Source: Rothia sp. (in: high G+C Gram-positive bacteria)
GTDB taxonomy: Bacteria; Actinomycetota; Actinomycetes; Actinomycetales; Micrococcaceae
DNA: 64,000 bases
Assembly (NCBI RefSeq): GCF_030540545.1
Contig: NZ_JAUNVZ010000002.1
Location: forward strand, 186,001 to 250,000
Direction: 5' to 3'
A model generated the notes under the pieces. The model was not told where the DNA came from and did no database searches. It saw only the letters and a program-made list of their open reading frames with translations. Positions 35,627-44,227 of this stretch are shown in pieces (positions within the stretch are counted from its first letter, which is position 1; every line of letters starts with the position of its first letter). Made by a program: the position numbers and the translations under genes.

Positions 35627-36004
35627 GTGTTTGGTATTAGCGGTATGGAGTTCCTTATCCTTGCGGTCATCACGTTCTTCGTGATTGGCCCCGAACGCAT
35701 GCCCATTTACGCCCGACAGGCACGCGAATGGATTAAAACCCTGCGTCGTATGGCATTCGACGCCAAGGATGAATTCAAAGACGCCCTGGGCGATACCGGC
35801 ATGCAAGACATTAACTGGCGTCAGTATGACCCTCGCCAGTATGACCCTCGCGTCATCGTCAAGCAGGCATTTGATGAAGACGATGCCGAACGCGCCCGCG
35901 AAGCTGAAGAGGCAGAACGCAAGGCAAAGGAAGAAGCAGAACGCGCAGCACGCCGTAAGCTTCCGGCAGGCGCCTACGCCCCCTTTGATAGCGAAGCCAC
36001 CTAA
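35627..36004 (+). CDS. tatB: Sec-independent protein translocase TatB-like protein
   Basis: A 125-residue single-pass protein. FGISGMEFLILAVITFFVIG, followed by PERMP, is the TatA/B helix with the FG-x-GP/PERLP-type hinge, followed by an amphipathic helix (REWIKTLRRM) and a long charged tail. This layout fits TatB, which helps TatC recognise twin-arginine signals. The start is GTG. Residues QYDPRQYDPR are encoded by a perfect 15-bp tandem duplication (35822-35851). tatA and tatC are not in the window. Confidence 0.82.
   Translation: MFGISGMEFLILAVITFFVIGPERMPIYARQAREWIKTLRRMAFDAKDEFKDALGDTGMQDINWRQYDPRQYDPRVIVKQAFDEDDAERAREAEEAERKAKEEAERAARRKLPAGAYAPFDSEAT
35822..35851 (+). repeat. Perfect tandem duplication of 15 bp inside tatB
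   Basis: CAGTATGACCCTCGC occurs twice in a row, in frame, encoding QYDPR twice in the hydrophilic tail. Confidence 0.9.
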
Positions 36005-36016
36005 ATCTTTGATAAG

Positions 36017-36042
36017 ACTCCCCGGTGTACATGCCGGGGAGT
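36017..36042 (+). terminator. Terminator of tatB
   Basis: ACTCCCCGG (36017-36025) pairs with CCGGGGAGT (36034-36042), followed by TTTTTC. Confidence 0.85.
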
Positions 36043-36115
36043 TTTTCTATGCCCTATCTCTTATCGGGCTGGGGGGATAGAAGAGGGACAGCACCCGCGC
36101 GCTCGGCACACACGG

Positions 36116-36121
36116 TAAAAT
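36116..36121 (+). promoter_or_regulatory. -10 box TAAAAT, leaderless start at 36129
   Basis: TAAAAT ends seven nt before the ATG at 36129; no ribosome site is present. Confidence 0.55.
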
Positions 36122-36128
36122 CATAGTC

Positions 36129-37550
36129 ATGGCATCAACCTCCACCGGTGTACCCGAAACCACCCCAAAACCCGCACGCAACGCGCTCTATAACCCGCGC
36201 GAGCTTAGCCACGACCCCGGTTCTCAGCCGGAGCGCACCTCAATGTTGGAACGCGCGAGCGCTCGCACCAGCCTGCTCGCCTGGAATATTGGCCATCGCG
36301 CCAAAACCTGGCTGCTATCTAAAAGCGCGCTGGCTCAGGTGCTCATTCTTTGGGCTGTGACTCGTATTATTGCCCAGGTGATTTTCCAGTGGGTGAGCAT
36401 TCAACAGCGCACCGTCAACCCCGGAACCACCGGCTTTGACTACCTGAGCTGGTGGGACGCCGAATGGTACCGTAAGGTTTGGCAGCAGGGCTACCCGAGC
36501 GTTATTGAATTCACCCCCGAGGGCGTGGCGAAACATAATGCCTGGGCTTTTTACCCGCTGTATTCCTGGATGTCCGGCGGGCTCTCGTCAATCACCGGGC
36601 TCATGTACGAGGCCTGCGCGATTATTATTAGCCTGATCTCGAGCTTTGTGCTGGCGTGGCTGCTCTATAAAATCAGCCTGGGCTCTCTACGCTACCGCTC
36701 CGATGGTGTCTTTGATACCCGCGCCGACACACAGGATGCGCACCATCGCACCGCCCTGTGGACAGTAGTTATTTACGGTACCTGCGCTACCTCGCCCATT
36801 TTCAATACCGGCTACGCCGAAAGCTTCACCATCGCGGCTCTGCTGGGAGTGTGTCTGCTGCTGGCACACGACCGCTATTGGCTGGCGGTTCCCGTAGCTC
36901 TTGCTGCAGCGACTTCCCGCCCGATTGGTGTGCCCCTGGGCGCTCTTGCCGGGCTCTGGTGGGTGTATTGCGTGTTGCGTGAGCGCGCCCTGCGTCTGGA
37001 CGCCGGGCAGAGCCGCGTATGGATACCCGCTCTACTCTCCCGCATCTCTCAGCTAGTGTCGGCTCTGCTGATTTGCTCCTTTGCCTTTATTCAGCCCATT
37101 GCCGCAGCCGTGGTGACCGGCCGCCCGCGCGCCTACGCCGAGACGGAAATGGCGTGGACTGACCGACCGGCAGACTCCGGGCTGGATATTTTCGTACAGT
37201 GGTTTCACCAGGGCTGGGAGTATGCAGGTGTCGCCGGCCCTGTGCTGGTTATTGCGCTCTTTATTGGTTACGCCCTGTGGCTGGCTCATCCGAGCACGCG
37301 CTACGCCCTGCACCCGCTGCTGATCCTGTGGTGTGCGGTCTACGCGGGCTATCTGGCGATTTTCTGGTACCCGCACACCTCCACGTTCCGTATTCTGTTG
37401 CCGCTCTTCCCCCTGGCTTTGCTCTTGGTCTCCTATAGTGCTTCTCGTACATGGCGCTTGGCTCTGCTGGGTTTTGGCCTCTACTCACAGCTGGTGTGGG
37501 TTGGTTGGCTGTGGCATCGCAATTATGAGAGCGACTGGCTAACTCCCTAA
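36129..37550 (+). CDS. PIG-V-like GT-C membrane glycosyltransferase, paralogue 3
   Basis: A 473-residue polytopic protein. A hydrophilic N-terminus of about 65 residues precedes the first helix. LSWWDAEWYRKVWQQGYP, FNTGYAESFTIAALL, SRPIGVPLGALAGLWW and YPHTSTFRILLPLFPLAL are the paralogue signatures. It is closer in layout to paralogue 1 than to 2. The position between tatB and mrp interrupts what looks like a conserved actinobacterial neighbourhood, so a local duplication is possible. Acceptor and donor unknown. Confidence 0.75.
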   Translation: MASTSTGVPETTPKPARNALYNPRELSHDPGSQPERTSMLERASARTSLLAWNIGHRAKTWLLSKSALAQVLILWAVTRIIAQVIFQWVSIQQRTVNPGTTGFDYLSWWDAEWYRKVWQQGYPSVIEFTPEGVAKHNAWAFYPLYSWMSGGLSSITGLMYEACAIIISLISSFVLAWLLYKISLGSLRYRSDGVFDTRADTQDAHHRTALWTVVIYGTCATSPIFNTGYAESFTIAALLGVCLLLAHDRYWLAVPVALAAATSRPIGVPLGALAGLWWVYCVLRERALRLDAGQSRVWIPALLSRISQLVSALLICSFAFIQPIAAAVVTGRPRAYAETEMAWTDRPADSGLDIFVQWFHQGWEYAGVAGPVLVIALFIGYALWLAHPSTRYALHPLLILWCAVYAGYLAIFWYPHTSTFRILLPLFPLALLLVSYSASRTWRLALLGFGLYSQLVWVGWLWHRNYESDWLTP

Positions 37551-37568
37551 ACTCGTTGAGGTCATATC

Positions 37569-37600
37569 AAAGGCTCCCCGAAATCTTTCGGGGAGCCTTT
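37569..37600. terminator. Bidirectional terminator between glycosyltransferase 3 and mrp
   Basis: A perfect 15-bp inverted repeat, 37569-37583 with 37586-37600. Confidence 0.87.
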
Positions 37601-37627
37601 GAGTTTTCAACCTTTAAAGGGTGATAT

Positions 37628-38776
37628 TTAGAGATTGATATTAAGCAGCCTACCGGCACGGGACGGACCGGAGCGCCAGAGCATATCGGCAATGGAGACA
37701 ATAGCCTGCGAGGTGGGGGAGGAAGGAGCCGCCCAGACCACCGGCACACCCGCATCGCCTCCAGAGCGTAGAGCCATATCCAGGGGTACAGAACCCAGCA
37801 GAGGCACCTCATACTCCAAAGCCGCGCTCAAACGCTCAGAGAGCATCTGACCGCCACCGGAACCGAAAAGCTCCATAACGGTACCATCGGGCAGAGTCAT
37901 AGCCGCCATATTCTCCACCACACCGGCAACCTTCTGCTCGGTCTGCAGACTCAGGGTACCGGCGCGCTCGGCAACATCCACCGCCGCCAGCTGCGGGGTA
38001 GAAACCAACACCAGCTCAGCGTTGGGCAGCAGCTGAGCCATAGAAATTGCAATATCACCGGTACCGGGAGGCAGATCCAGCAGCAGCACATCCAGGGCGC
38101 CAAAATGCACATCCATAATGAACTGTTCCAGGGCGCGGTGCAGCATGGGGCCGCGCCACGCCACCGGCTCATTGCCCTTCAAGAACATGCCAATGGAAAT
38201 CACGCGAATAAAGCCCGCGGGGTTCGCCCCGGCCTCCAACGCCGTGGCGGGAATATCCACCGTGGGAGGCAGAATGAGATCCTCCAGGCGCGTGGGCGCT
38301 TCCTTAATACCCAGCAGACCCGGAATGGAAAAGCCGTGTACATCGGCATCAATAATGCCCACCGACAGACCGCGGGAGGCAAAAGCTGCCGCTAAATTCG
38401 CGGTCATGGAGGACTTGCCCACGCCGCCCTTGCCCGAGACCACTGCAAAAACACGGGTTAGAGAGCCGGGCTGCACAAAGGGGTTCACGCGGGCAGGCTT
38501 GAGCTGGTCCTTGAGCGCGGTGCGCTGCTGGGCGTTCATGGCGCCCACAGCGATCTCAACCTGTTCAACACCCTCAACGCCCAGGGCGGCATCGCGCACC
38601 TGCTGCTCAATGGTGTTTTTCAGAGGGCAGCCCTCAATGGTCAGCAGCACCGAAATATGGGCTCTAGATCCAATAATCTCGGCGCGCTCAACCATATTCA
38701 GTTCGGTAATGGGTCGGCGTAGCTCCGGATCGATCACAGCATCCAGAGCGCGCAGCAGAGCCTGAGAATCAGTCAC
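37628..38776 (-). CDS. mrp: Mrp/ApbC family iron-sulfur cluster carrier ATPase
   Basis: A 382-residue P-loop protein that carries Fe-S clusters to target enzymes. Residues 1-95 form a MIP18/DUF59 domain. SGKGGVGKSSM is the deviant Walker A of Mrp, DADVHGFSIPGLLG and LLDLPPGTGDIAISMAQLL follow, and GSVPLDMALRSGGDAGVPV near the C-terminus is diagnostic. The start is GTG at 38776, directly next to the stop of the DUF1003 gene, so translation is coupled. It is last of a three-gene minus-strand operon. Confidence 0.9.
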   Translation of the reverse strand: MTDSQALLRALDAVIDPELRRPITELNMVERAEIIGSRAHISVLLTIEGCPLKNTIEQQVRDAALGVEGVEQVEIAVGAMNAQQRTALKDQLKPARVNPFVQPGSLTRVFAVVSGKGGVGKSSMTANLAAAFASRGLSVGIIDADVHGFSIPGLLGIKEAPTRLEDLILPPTVDIPATALEAGANPAGFIRVISIGMFLKGNEPVAWRGPMLHRALEQFIMDVHFGALDVLLLDLPPGTGDIAISMAQLLPNAELVLVSTPQLAAVDVAERAGTLSLQTEQKVAGVVENMAAMTLPDGTVMELFGSGGGQMLSERLSAALEYEVPLLGSVPLDMALRSGGDAGVPVVWAAPSSPTSQAIVSIADMLWRSGPSRAGRLLNINL

Positions 38777-39619
38777 TTACGCCTCCCGAGGCTTCGGGGT
38801 GGACAGTGCAGCATGATCAGCCTCGGCGGTATCGGCAGCAGCGGAATCGCGGTGCTCCACATACTCCGCCGGATCCACCGCGGTGCTCTCCTCGGAATCG
38901 GCGCCCTCGGCAGCCTCGGCTACCTCGTCAATGGCCTCTTCCAGCTCCTCAATATCCTCACTAATATCCTGCAGTTGTTCGGAATGGCGCTCCTGCTCCT
39001 GGCTAATGCTCTGCAGCTCCTCGAGAATATCGCGCAGCTCGCTACGCACAAAGTCACGGGTCGCAACCTCGCGCAACGCAATACGCAGGGAGGCAATCTC
39101 GCGGGTCAGATACTGGGTCTCCTCCAGGTTCTGCTGATCGCGCTTGCGGTCTTCGGCAGCCACCACGCGGTCGCGGTCATCCTGACGGTTCTGCGCCAGC
39201 AGCAGCAGGGGAGCTGCGTAGGATGCCTGCAGGGAGAGCATGAGGGTCAGCAGGGTAAAGTTCAGGCTGCGCGGGTCGAATTGCATCTCCTCGGGCGCCA
39301 GGGAGTTCCACGCCAGCCACACACCACAGAAAATGGTCATCCACATCAAGAACTGCGGGGTACCCATATAGCGGGCGAAACCCTCGGTCATACGGCCGAA
39401 AGCATCCGGGTTCGGGTTGTAGCTAAAGAACTTGCGGGAGCGACGACCGGTCGGGGTTGCCAGCTGAGAATCGGTACGGGAGCGGTTATCGCGCTCGCGG
39501 CGCTCGGCGTACTTCTTCTCCAGACGGTCTTTGAGGATGCGCGCCTTATCGGTACGGTCGCCGCGTGCGTTTTCTTCGCCGCGCTGGGCGGGGGTGGTAC
39601 GGTTATTCTGCTCAGCCAA
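38777..39619 (-). CDS. DUF1003 membrane protein
   Basis: A 280-residue protein. Residues 1-80 are basic and hydrophilic. Two membrane helices (about 90-105 and 120-143) are joined by NSLAPEEMQFDPRSLNFTLL, the DUF1003 signature, followed by APLLLLAQNRQDDRDR. A coiled coil spans about 155-240 and the tail is acidic. The start overlaps the MgtE-like gene by eight bases and its stop touches mrp. Function unknown; the constant neighbourhood with an MgtE-like protein suggests a role in ion homeostasis, which is inference. Confidence 0.85.
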   Translation of the reverse strand: MAEQNNRTTPAQRGEENARGDRTDKARILKDRLEKKYAERRERDNRSRTDSQLATPTGRRSRKFFSYNPNPDAFGRMTEGFARYMGTPQFLMWMTIFCGVWLAWNSLAPEEMQFDPRSLNFTLLTLMLSLQASYAAPLLLLAQNRQDDRDRVVAAEDRKRDQQNLEETQYLTREIASLRIALREVATRDFVRSELRDILEELQSISQEQERHSEQLQDISEDIEELEEAIDEVAEAAEGADSEESTAVDPAEYVEHRDSAAADTAEADHAALSTPKPREA

Positions 39620-40934
39620 AGCGTCGTCCTACCTTTCGTACCGGGGTTCCGTCGTCATTTGTGCGCCAGTCTTCGGGAAGTAGCGCATCGAGCACATCGT
39701 CAATGGTCACTGCGCCCACCAGGCGGTGCGAGTCATTAACAATGGGGATAATGGTCAGGTCATAGGTCGCAAGCACGCGCGCCAGCTCTTCCAGGCTCGC
39801 CTGATCAGAGACCGGTTCAGTGTCGGTGTCCAGAATATGACCGATGGATTCGCTGGGCGGCACGCGCAGCAGCTGCTGCATATGCACCATGCCCAGGTAT
39901 CGACCCGTGGGGGTCTCCAGGGGCGGGCGGGTGACCAGCACCGCCGCCGCCATCGCGGGGGAAATCTCTTCAGCGCGAATATGCGCCAGCGCTTCGGCAA
40001 CCGTGGCTTCGGGGGAGAGAATAATGGGTACGGGGTTCATGAGCGAACCGGCGGTACCCTCATCGTATTCGAGCAGTCGGCGCACATCCTCCGCTTCATC
40101 GGGCTCCATCATTTGCAGCAGCTTTTCACGCTGAGCATCGGGCAGCTCGATCAGCAGGTCGGCGGCGTCGTCCGGTTCCATTTCTTCCAGAACCTGCGCC
40201 GCGCGTTCATCTTCCAGGTGGGAGAGGATCTGTACCTGGTCTTCTTCGGGTAGCTCCTGCAGCACGTCTGCCAGGCGCTCATCCTGCAATTCGCGCGCGA
40301 TTTCGAGCATGCGCTTATCGCTCATCTCGTGGATGGCGTCCGCCAGGTCGGCGGGCTTAGCGTTTTCGTGGCTTGCCACAAAGGCGGTTGCCGCCTGAGG
40401 CTCCAGTTCGGTGGCCAGGACCGCCTCGTGCCAGTCGACGATCAGGGTTTCCTTGGAGCGGCGGCGCCAGGAGCTGGATGCACCATTATCGCGAGCCACG
40501 AAGAGCTCGGTGACGCCCCAGTCGCCATTGCGGCGCTGTTCAATGGCGACGTCTTCAATAATAGCGTCGCCCGAGCCGTCGAGCAGACGTACACGGCGGT
40601 CGAAAATTTCGGCGACGATGAGCGCCTCAGAGTTACGCTGTTCAAAACGGCGCAGGTTTACCAGGCCGGTGGAAATAATCTGTGAGGCGTCAATACTGCG
40701 CACGCGGGTCATGGGCATAAAGACGCGTTTCTTGCCCAGAACCTCGATAATAATACCGACGACAATGGGCTCATTGCCGCGGCGGTTGGCTTCCGGACCG
40801 CGGGTGAAACCACGTTTAAGCACAACAACATCACGCAAACGACCTAGACGATCACCAAAGGGGTCGAAAACGTCCAGACCGAGCAGACGGGCAATATAAA
40901 TTTTGCTGGGGGCACTTGACTTGGAATTACTCAC
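39612..40934 (-). CDS. Soluble MgtE N-domain and CBS-pair protein
   Basis: A 440-residue protein without membrane helices. Residues about 12-170 contain two PRC-barrel-like halves (DPFGDRLGRLRDVVV and RRVRLLDGSGDAIIEDV). Residues 205-310 form an MgtE intracellular N-domain of repeated helices (EELPEEDQVQILSHLEDERA). Residues 315-430 are a CBS pair. The transport domain of MgtE is absent, so this is the actinobacterial regulatory-type protein, probably Mg2+ sensing. The GTG at 40934 has TACTCT six nt upstream; a start at 40994 would overlap the promoter and is rejected. Confidence 0.82.
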   Translation of the reverse strand: MSNSKSSAPSKIYIARLLGLDVFDPFGDRLGRLRDVVVLKRGFTRGPEANRRGNEPIVVGIIIEVLGKKRVFMPMTRVRSIDASQIISTGLVNLRRFEQRNSEALIVAEIFDRRVRLLDGSGDAIIEDVAIEQRRNGDWGVTELFVARDNGASSSWRRRSKETLIVDWHEAVLATELEPQAATAFVASHENAKPADLADAIHEMSDKRMLEIARELQDERLADVLQELPEEDQVQILSHLEDERAAQVLEEMEPDDAADLLIELPDAQREKLLQMMEPDEAEDVRRLLEYDEGTAGSLMNPVPIILSPEATVAEALAHIRAEEISPAMAAAVLVTRPPLETPTGRYLGMVHMQQLLRVPPSESIGHILDTDTEPVSDQASLEELARVLATYDLTIIPIVNDSHRLVGAVTIDDVLDALLPEDWRTNDDGTPVRKVGRRFG

Positions 40935-40940
40935 CTTTAA

Positions 40941-40946
40941 AGAGTA
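40941..40946 (-). promoter_or_regulatory. -10 box TACTCT, leaderless GTG start at 40934
   Basis: Minus-strand TACTCT (40946-40941), then six nt, then GTG. It sits back to back with the promoter at 41039. Confidence 0.55.
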
Positions 40947-41038
40947 CGCCTCGGGGGCAAAAACTGCACTTTTTCGCCTCAGCTCACAGCTCATAGAAGA
41001 ACACCCTCACCCGCCGGGACAGGCAGGAAGGCTCCGCG

Positions 41039-41044
41039 TACAAT
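41039..41044 (+). promoter_or_regulatory. -10 box TACAAT, leaderless start at 41052
   Basis: TACAAT ends seven nt before the ATG. GGGACA at 41016-41021 is a possible weak -35 at a 17-nt spacing. Confidence 0.6.
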
Positions 41045-41051
41045 AGAACAC

Positions 41052-41876
41052 ATGACAAATCAGCCGGTATACACTCCCGAAAACCCCGCTCCCTCCTCGC
41101 TTTTTGCCGCCCGCCAGGCGCAAGCTGCGGGCAAGCCTCTGCCCGATGGCGAGCTCATCGCAAGCTTTGGTAGCCGCCAGAAAACCCGTGAGGCGCTGGA
41201 GTATCTTAACGCTCAGGGCTACCCCGTCTCGGCTCTTTACGTGATTAATGAGGGTATTCAGCAGGTTGAGTACCCCGCGCCGAGACCCTATAGCCGCGTG
41301 ATTATCTCCAATGTGGTCATGGGCGCGGTCATTGGTTGTATTTATACCCTGCTGGGGGATTTGAGCGGAGATATTATGCTGACCCTGATTAAGAATGTGG
41401 GTCTTGCCGTGGTGATTTTCTTCGCCTGGGCTCTGCTCTCCCTGCGTATGGCAACCCGCCGCCAGGGCAGCGGTAGTATTCATATGGTTGCAGAGAATAT
41501 TCCCAGCCGCGTGCACCTCTATGCTCTGCGCGGTCATGCTGGCCCCGCCCGTTCTATTCTGGGTTCCTCACCTCTGCGCTCGCACCTGGTGAATGCGGGT
41601 TCTGCTTCTAGCTCTGCACCCGCGCCTGCAGCTCCCGCGGCTCCGGTATCTCAGTTTATAGTTCAGTCCCAGACTGCAGCCCCCGCACAGGAACCGGCTC
41701 TCGTGCAGGCACCGGCTGTAGCATCTGTTGCGGAGGACGTCCCCGAAGCACAGACAGCTTCTGCAACTCAGAGTGCACCGGCAGAAGAGTCCAAGCCGGC
41801 TCAGCGTTACGGTCTGCGCATTGACGACCCGGAAGAATACGCCAAGACCATTCGCCGGGCACCCAAGCGAGACTAG
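41052..41876 (+). CDS. General-stress-protein-17M-like membrane protein
   Basis: A 274-residue protein. Residues 34-75 (ELIASFGSRQKTREALEYL, then GYPVSALYVI) form the GSP17M/YflT-type alpha-beta domain. Two membrane helices follow at about 83-101 and 108-132. The C-terminal 120 residues are Ala/Pro/Gln-rich and probably disordered. Divergent from the MgtE-like operon, a neighbourhood seen in other actinobacteria. Role unknown. Confidence 0.72.
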   Translation: MTNQPVYTPENPAPSSLFAARQAQAAGKPLPDGELIASFGSRQKTREALEYLNAQGYPVSALYVINEGIQQVEYPAPRPYSRVIISNVVMGAVIGCIYTLLGDLSGDIMLTLIKNVGLAVVIFFAWALLSLRMATRRQGSGSIHMVAENIPSRVHLYALRGHAGPARSILGSSPLRSHLVNAGSASSSAPAPAAPAAPVSQFIVQSQTAAPAQEPALVQAPAVASVAEDVPEAQTASATQSAPAEESKPAQRYGLRIDDPEEYAKTIRRAPKRD

Positions 41877-41939
41877 ATCTGTAGCGAGACTAGCTACCCA
41901 GCGGACTAGATTCGCTACAACGTACGCTATACCGGATAG

Positions 41940-41977
41940 AGTAAAAGCCCCCGAGAATTATCTCGGGGGCTTTTACT
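41940..41977. terminator. Bidirectional terminator between stress protein gene and pepP
   Basis: A perfect 17-bp inverted repeat (41940-41956 with 41961-41977), 4-nt loop, with A- and T-runs inside the stem. Confidence 0.9.
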
Positions 41978-42007
41978 CTAGAGCGCCAATGCGCTAGCGG
42001 AACTCAC

Positions 42008-43546
42008 TTAGGAGTTCTGCACGCGCTCCATCCAGGACTCGATTTCCTCAATGGTGCGCGGCAGAGCGGCAGACATATTCACATTGCCGTCCTCGGTGCA
42101 GAGCACATCGTCTTCCAGACGGATACCGATACCGCGGTACTCCTCGGGGATGGAGGTGTCCTCTTCCTTGAAGTACAGACCCGGCTCAATGGTGAAGACC
42201 ATGCCCGGCTCCAGGGTTGCGCCGGTGTACAGCTCAGCCTTTGCCTTAGCGCAGTCGTGAACATCCAGACCCAGGTGGTGGCTGGTACCGTGAGGCATCC
42301 AGCGGCGGTGCTGACCGCCCTCAACGCTCAGGGAAACTTCAGCGGACACCGGCAGCAGACCCCACTCTTCCAGACGTGCAGCCAGCACTTCCATAGCGGC
42401 GGTGTGAATCTCGTGGAACTTACGACCCGGCACAGCTACCTTGAAAGCAGCATCGGCAGCGTCCAGAACAGCCTGGTAGAGCTTTGCCTGGATGGGGGAG
42501 AACTTGCCGTTCACGGGCATGGTGCGGGTGACGTCTGCGGTGTAGAGAGTATCGTCCTCAACACCTGCGTCCAGCAGCAGCAGCTTGCCCTCGTCCACGG
42601 TGCCGTTATTGCGGATCCAATGCAGCACGGTTGCGTTATTACCGCAGGCAGCAATGGTGTCGTAGCCCAGGTCGTTACCCTCGGCGCGTGCCACGGTGAA
42701 GAAGGATCCCTCCACCACGCGCTCGCCGCGGCGGTGTGCCACAGCCTTGGGCAGGTTGCGCACAACCTCTTCGAAGCCCTTGACGGTCATATCGACCGAG
42801 CGCTGCAGGTTCTCAATCTCGATGGCGTCCTTAATAATGCGCGCCTCAGAGAGGGCAACTGCCAGCTCGGAGTCCAGCTTATCTGCTTCTTCCAGCGCCA
42901 CACCGGTGTTGTAGCGGGAGGTGTCCACCAGGGCATCTACGGAGAGGTCAACATCGCGTACCAGGCGGATGTTCACGCCGCCCAGTGCGGTGGTGCCCGC
43001 GTTCTTGGTGATGGCTACTTCCAGTTCGGAGAGGTTCTTGGTGCGCAGGCCGAAACGCTGTGCGAATTCGTTCAGGGTCGGGCGCGGGCCAACCCAGAAT
43101 TCACCGTAGCGTGCATCCGCGTAGAACTGGTCGGTATCGCGACCTGCCAGAGGACGGAAGTAGAGAGTGACCTCGTGGTTGGAACCGTTGTCACCGGCGC
43201 CGGGTTCAACGGGCTCGTAGACCAGTACAGCGTCGGGTTCGTGATCCAGTCCCAGACCGGTCTGGTGCGCGAATGCCGAGTGGGGACGGAAGCGGTAGTC
43301 GCAGTCATTGGAGCGGACCTTCAGGGGGCCTGCGGGGATGACCAGGCGCTCGCCGGGGAAGAGCTGGGAGATCTTCGCGCGGCGTGCTGCGGCGTAGTCG
43401 GCGACAGCTTCACGCTCGTAGTGAGAGTCGTCCATGGGTGCCCAGTTGGCGCCCATGAATTCCTTAAAGGCGCTTGCCTTCGGGGTGTCTCGGTGGTCAG
43501 TGTCCTTAGGAGCTTCAGTGCTCTGAGTGTTCTTTTCTTCAGTCAT
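42008..43546 (-). CDS. pepP: Xaa-Pro aminopeptidase
   Basis: A 512-residue M24B metallopeptidase cleaving X-Pro bonds at peptide N-termini. An N-terminal AMP_N domain (about 45-200) precedes the pita-bread catalytic domain. Metal ligands appear in LLLDAGVEDDTLYTADVTRT, HGTSHHLGLDVHD, FTIEPGLY and GIRLEDDVL. The 35-residue polar N-terminus is an extension over E. coli PepP. TAAAAT lies six nt before the ATG at 43546, indicating a leaderless mRNA. Confidence 0.92.
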   Translation of the reverse strand: MTEEKNTQSTEAPKDTDHRDTPKASAFKEFMGANWAPMDDSHYEREAVADYAAARRAKISQLFPGERLVIPAGPLKVRSNDCDYRFRPHSAFAHQTGLGLDHEPDAVLVYEPVEPGAGDNGSNHEVTLYFRPLAGRDTDQFYADARYGEFWVGPRPTLNEFAQRFGLRTKNLSELEVAITKNAGTTALGGVNIRLVRDVDLSVDALVDTSRYNTGVALEEADKLDSELAVALSEARIIKDAIEIENLQRSVDMTVKGFEEVVRNLPKAVAHRRGERVVEGSFFTVARAEGNDLGYDTIAACGNNATVLHWIRNNGTVDEGKLLLLDAGVEDDTLYTADVTRTMPVNGKFSPIQAKLYQAVLDAADAAFKVAVPGRKFHEIHTAAMEVLAARLEEWGLLPVSAEVSLSVEGGQHRRWMPHGTSHHLGLDVHDCAKAKAELYTGATLEPGMVFTIEPGLYFKEEDTSIPEEYRGIGIRLEDDVLCTEDGNVNMSAALPRTIEEIESWMERVQNS

Positions 43547-43552
43547 AGTTCC

Positions 43553-43558
43553 ATTTTA
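43553..43558 (-). promoter_or_regulatory. -10 box TAAAAT of pepP, leaderless
   Basis: Minus-strand TAAAAT at 43558-43553; the ATG begins six nt later. Confidence 0.6.
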
Positions 43559-44227
43559 GCTAGTGTTCTGCATCTGTGCTTGGTGGCACGCACATGAGGG
43601 TAAGTAGTGGCGCAAAACTTTTCTCTGCTGAGGCTCTGAATCTTGCAATCATAGGCTGTGTCACTCGGATATCGGTATATATGTCTGGCTATATTATGTC
43701 GGAAGGGCTAAAATGAGCCCGTTTTTCATGCGTGTAAACATATTAAAATACATCAAATGATAAGATTATATATAAATCACTATTAATCTAATATAGATGA
43801 CACTGCATGAATCCCTAGAGTGTGATGATAGTCACTAAAATAAATCATGTAGTAAATCTAAACCTTCAACCTATAAGTGTCTAATAAGAGGGTAAAAATT
43901 TACATGCGAACCACCAAAGACCTTGTAAATTCAACTATCTTTCAGATCTGAGAACTTGCTTAAACCTTAACGTTAAATCTATACTCTAAGCTTTGATAAC
44001 TTTAACCCTTAACCAATACTTTAGGGTAGTATTTCTGGGGAAATGTAAAAAATGGTTGGGAGAGCCTAAAACACCTGTTACTTTTGGATACAGATGTTTC
44101 TTGCCATCACCGATATCTCTTCCCGTACACCCGGTAGGCGCGGGGATATAGAAATCATCATTCACTCACTTCAAACAGACTCGTTGGTAGAAACACCTCC
44201 TTATTCACATCAAAGGATTTTCACATC
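43559..44227. other. AT-rich gene-free region before the esterase-SLH gene
   Basis: About 670 bases, markedly AT-rich between 43640 and 44060 against GC-rich surroundings. A small hairpin GGGCT/AGCCC followed by GTTTTT lies at 43705-43726. TTAACCCTTAACC-like repeats occur around 43950-44020. No open frame above about 30 codons with a ribosome site was found. It probably contains a long or complex regulatory region for the surface protein, or the remains of an insertion. Nothing more can be supported. Confidence 0.45.
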
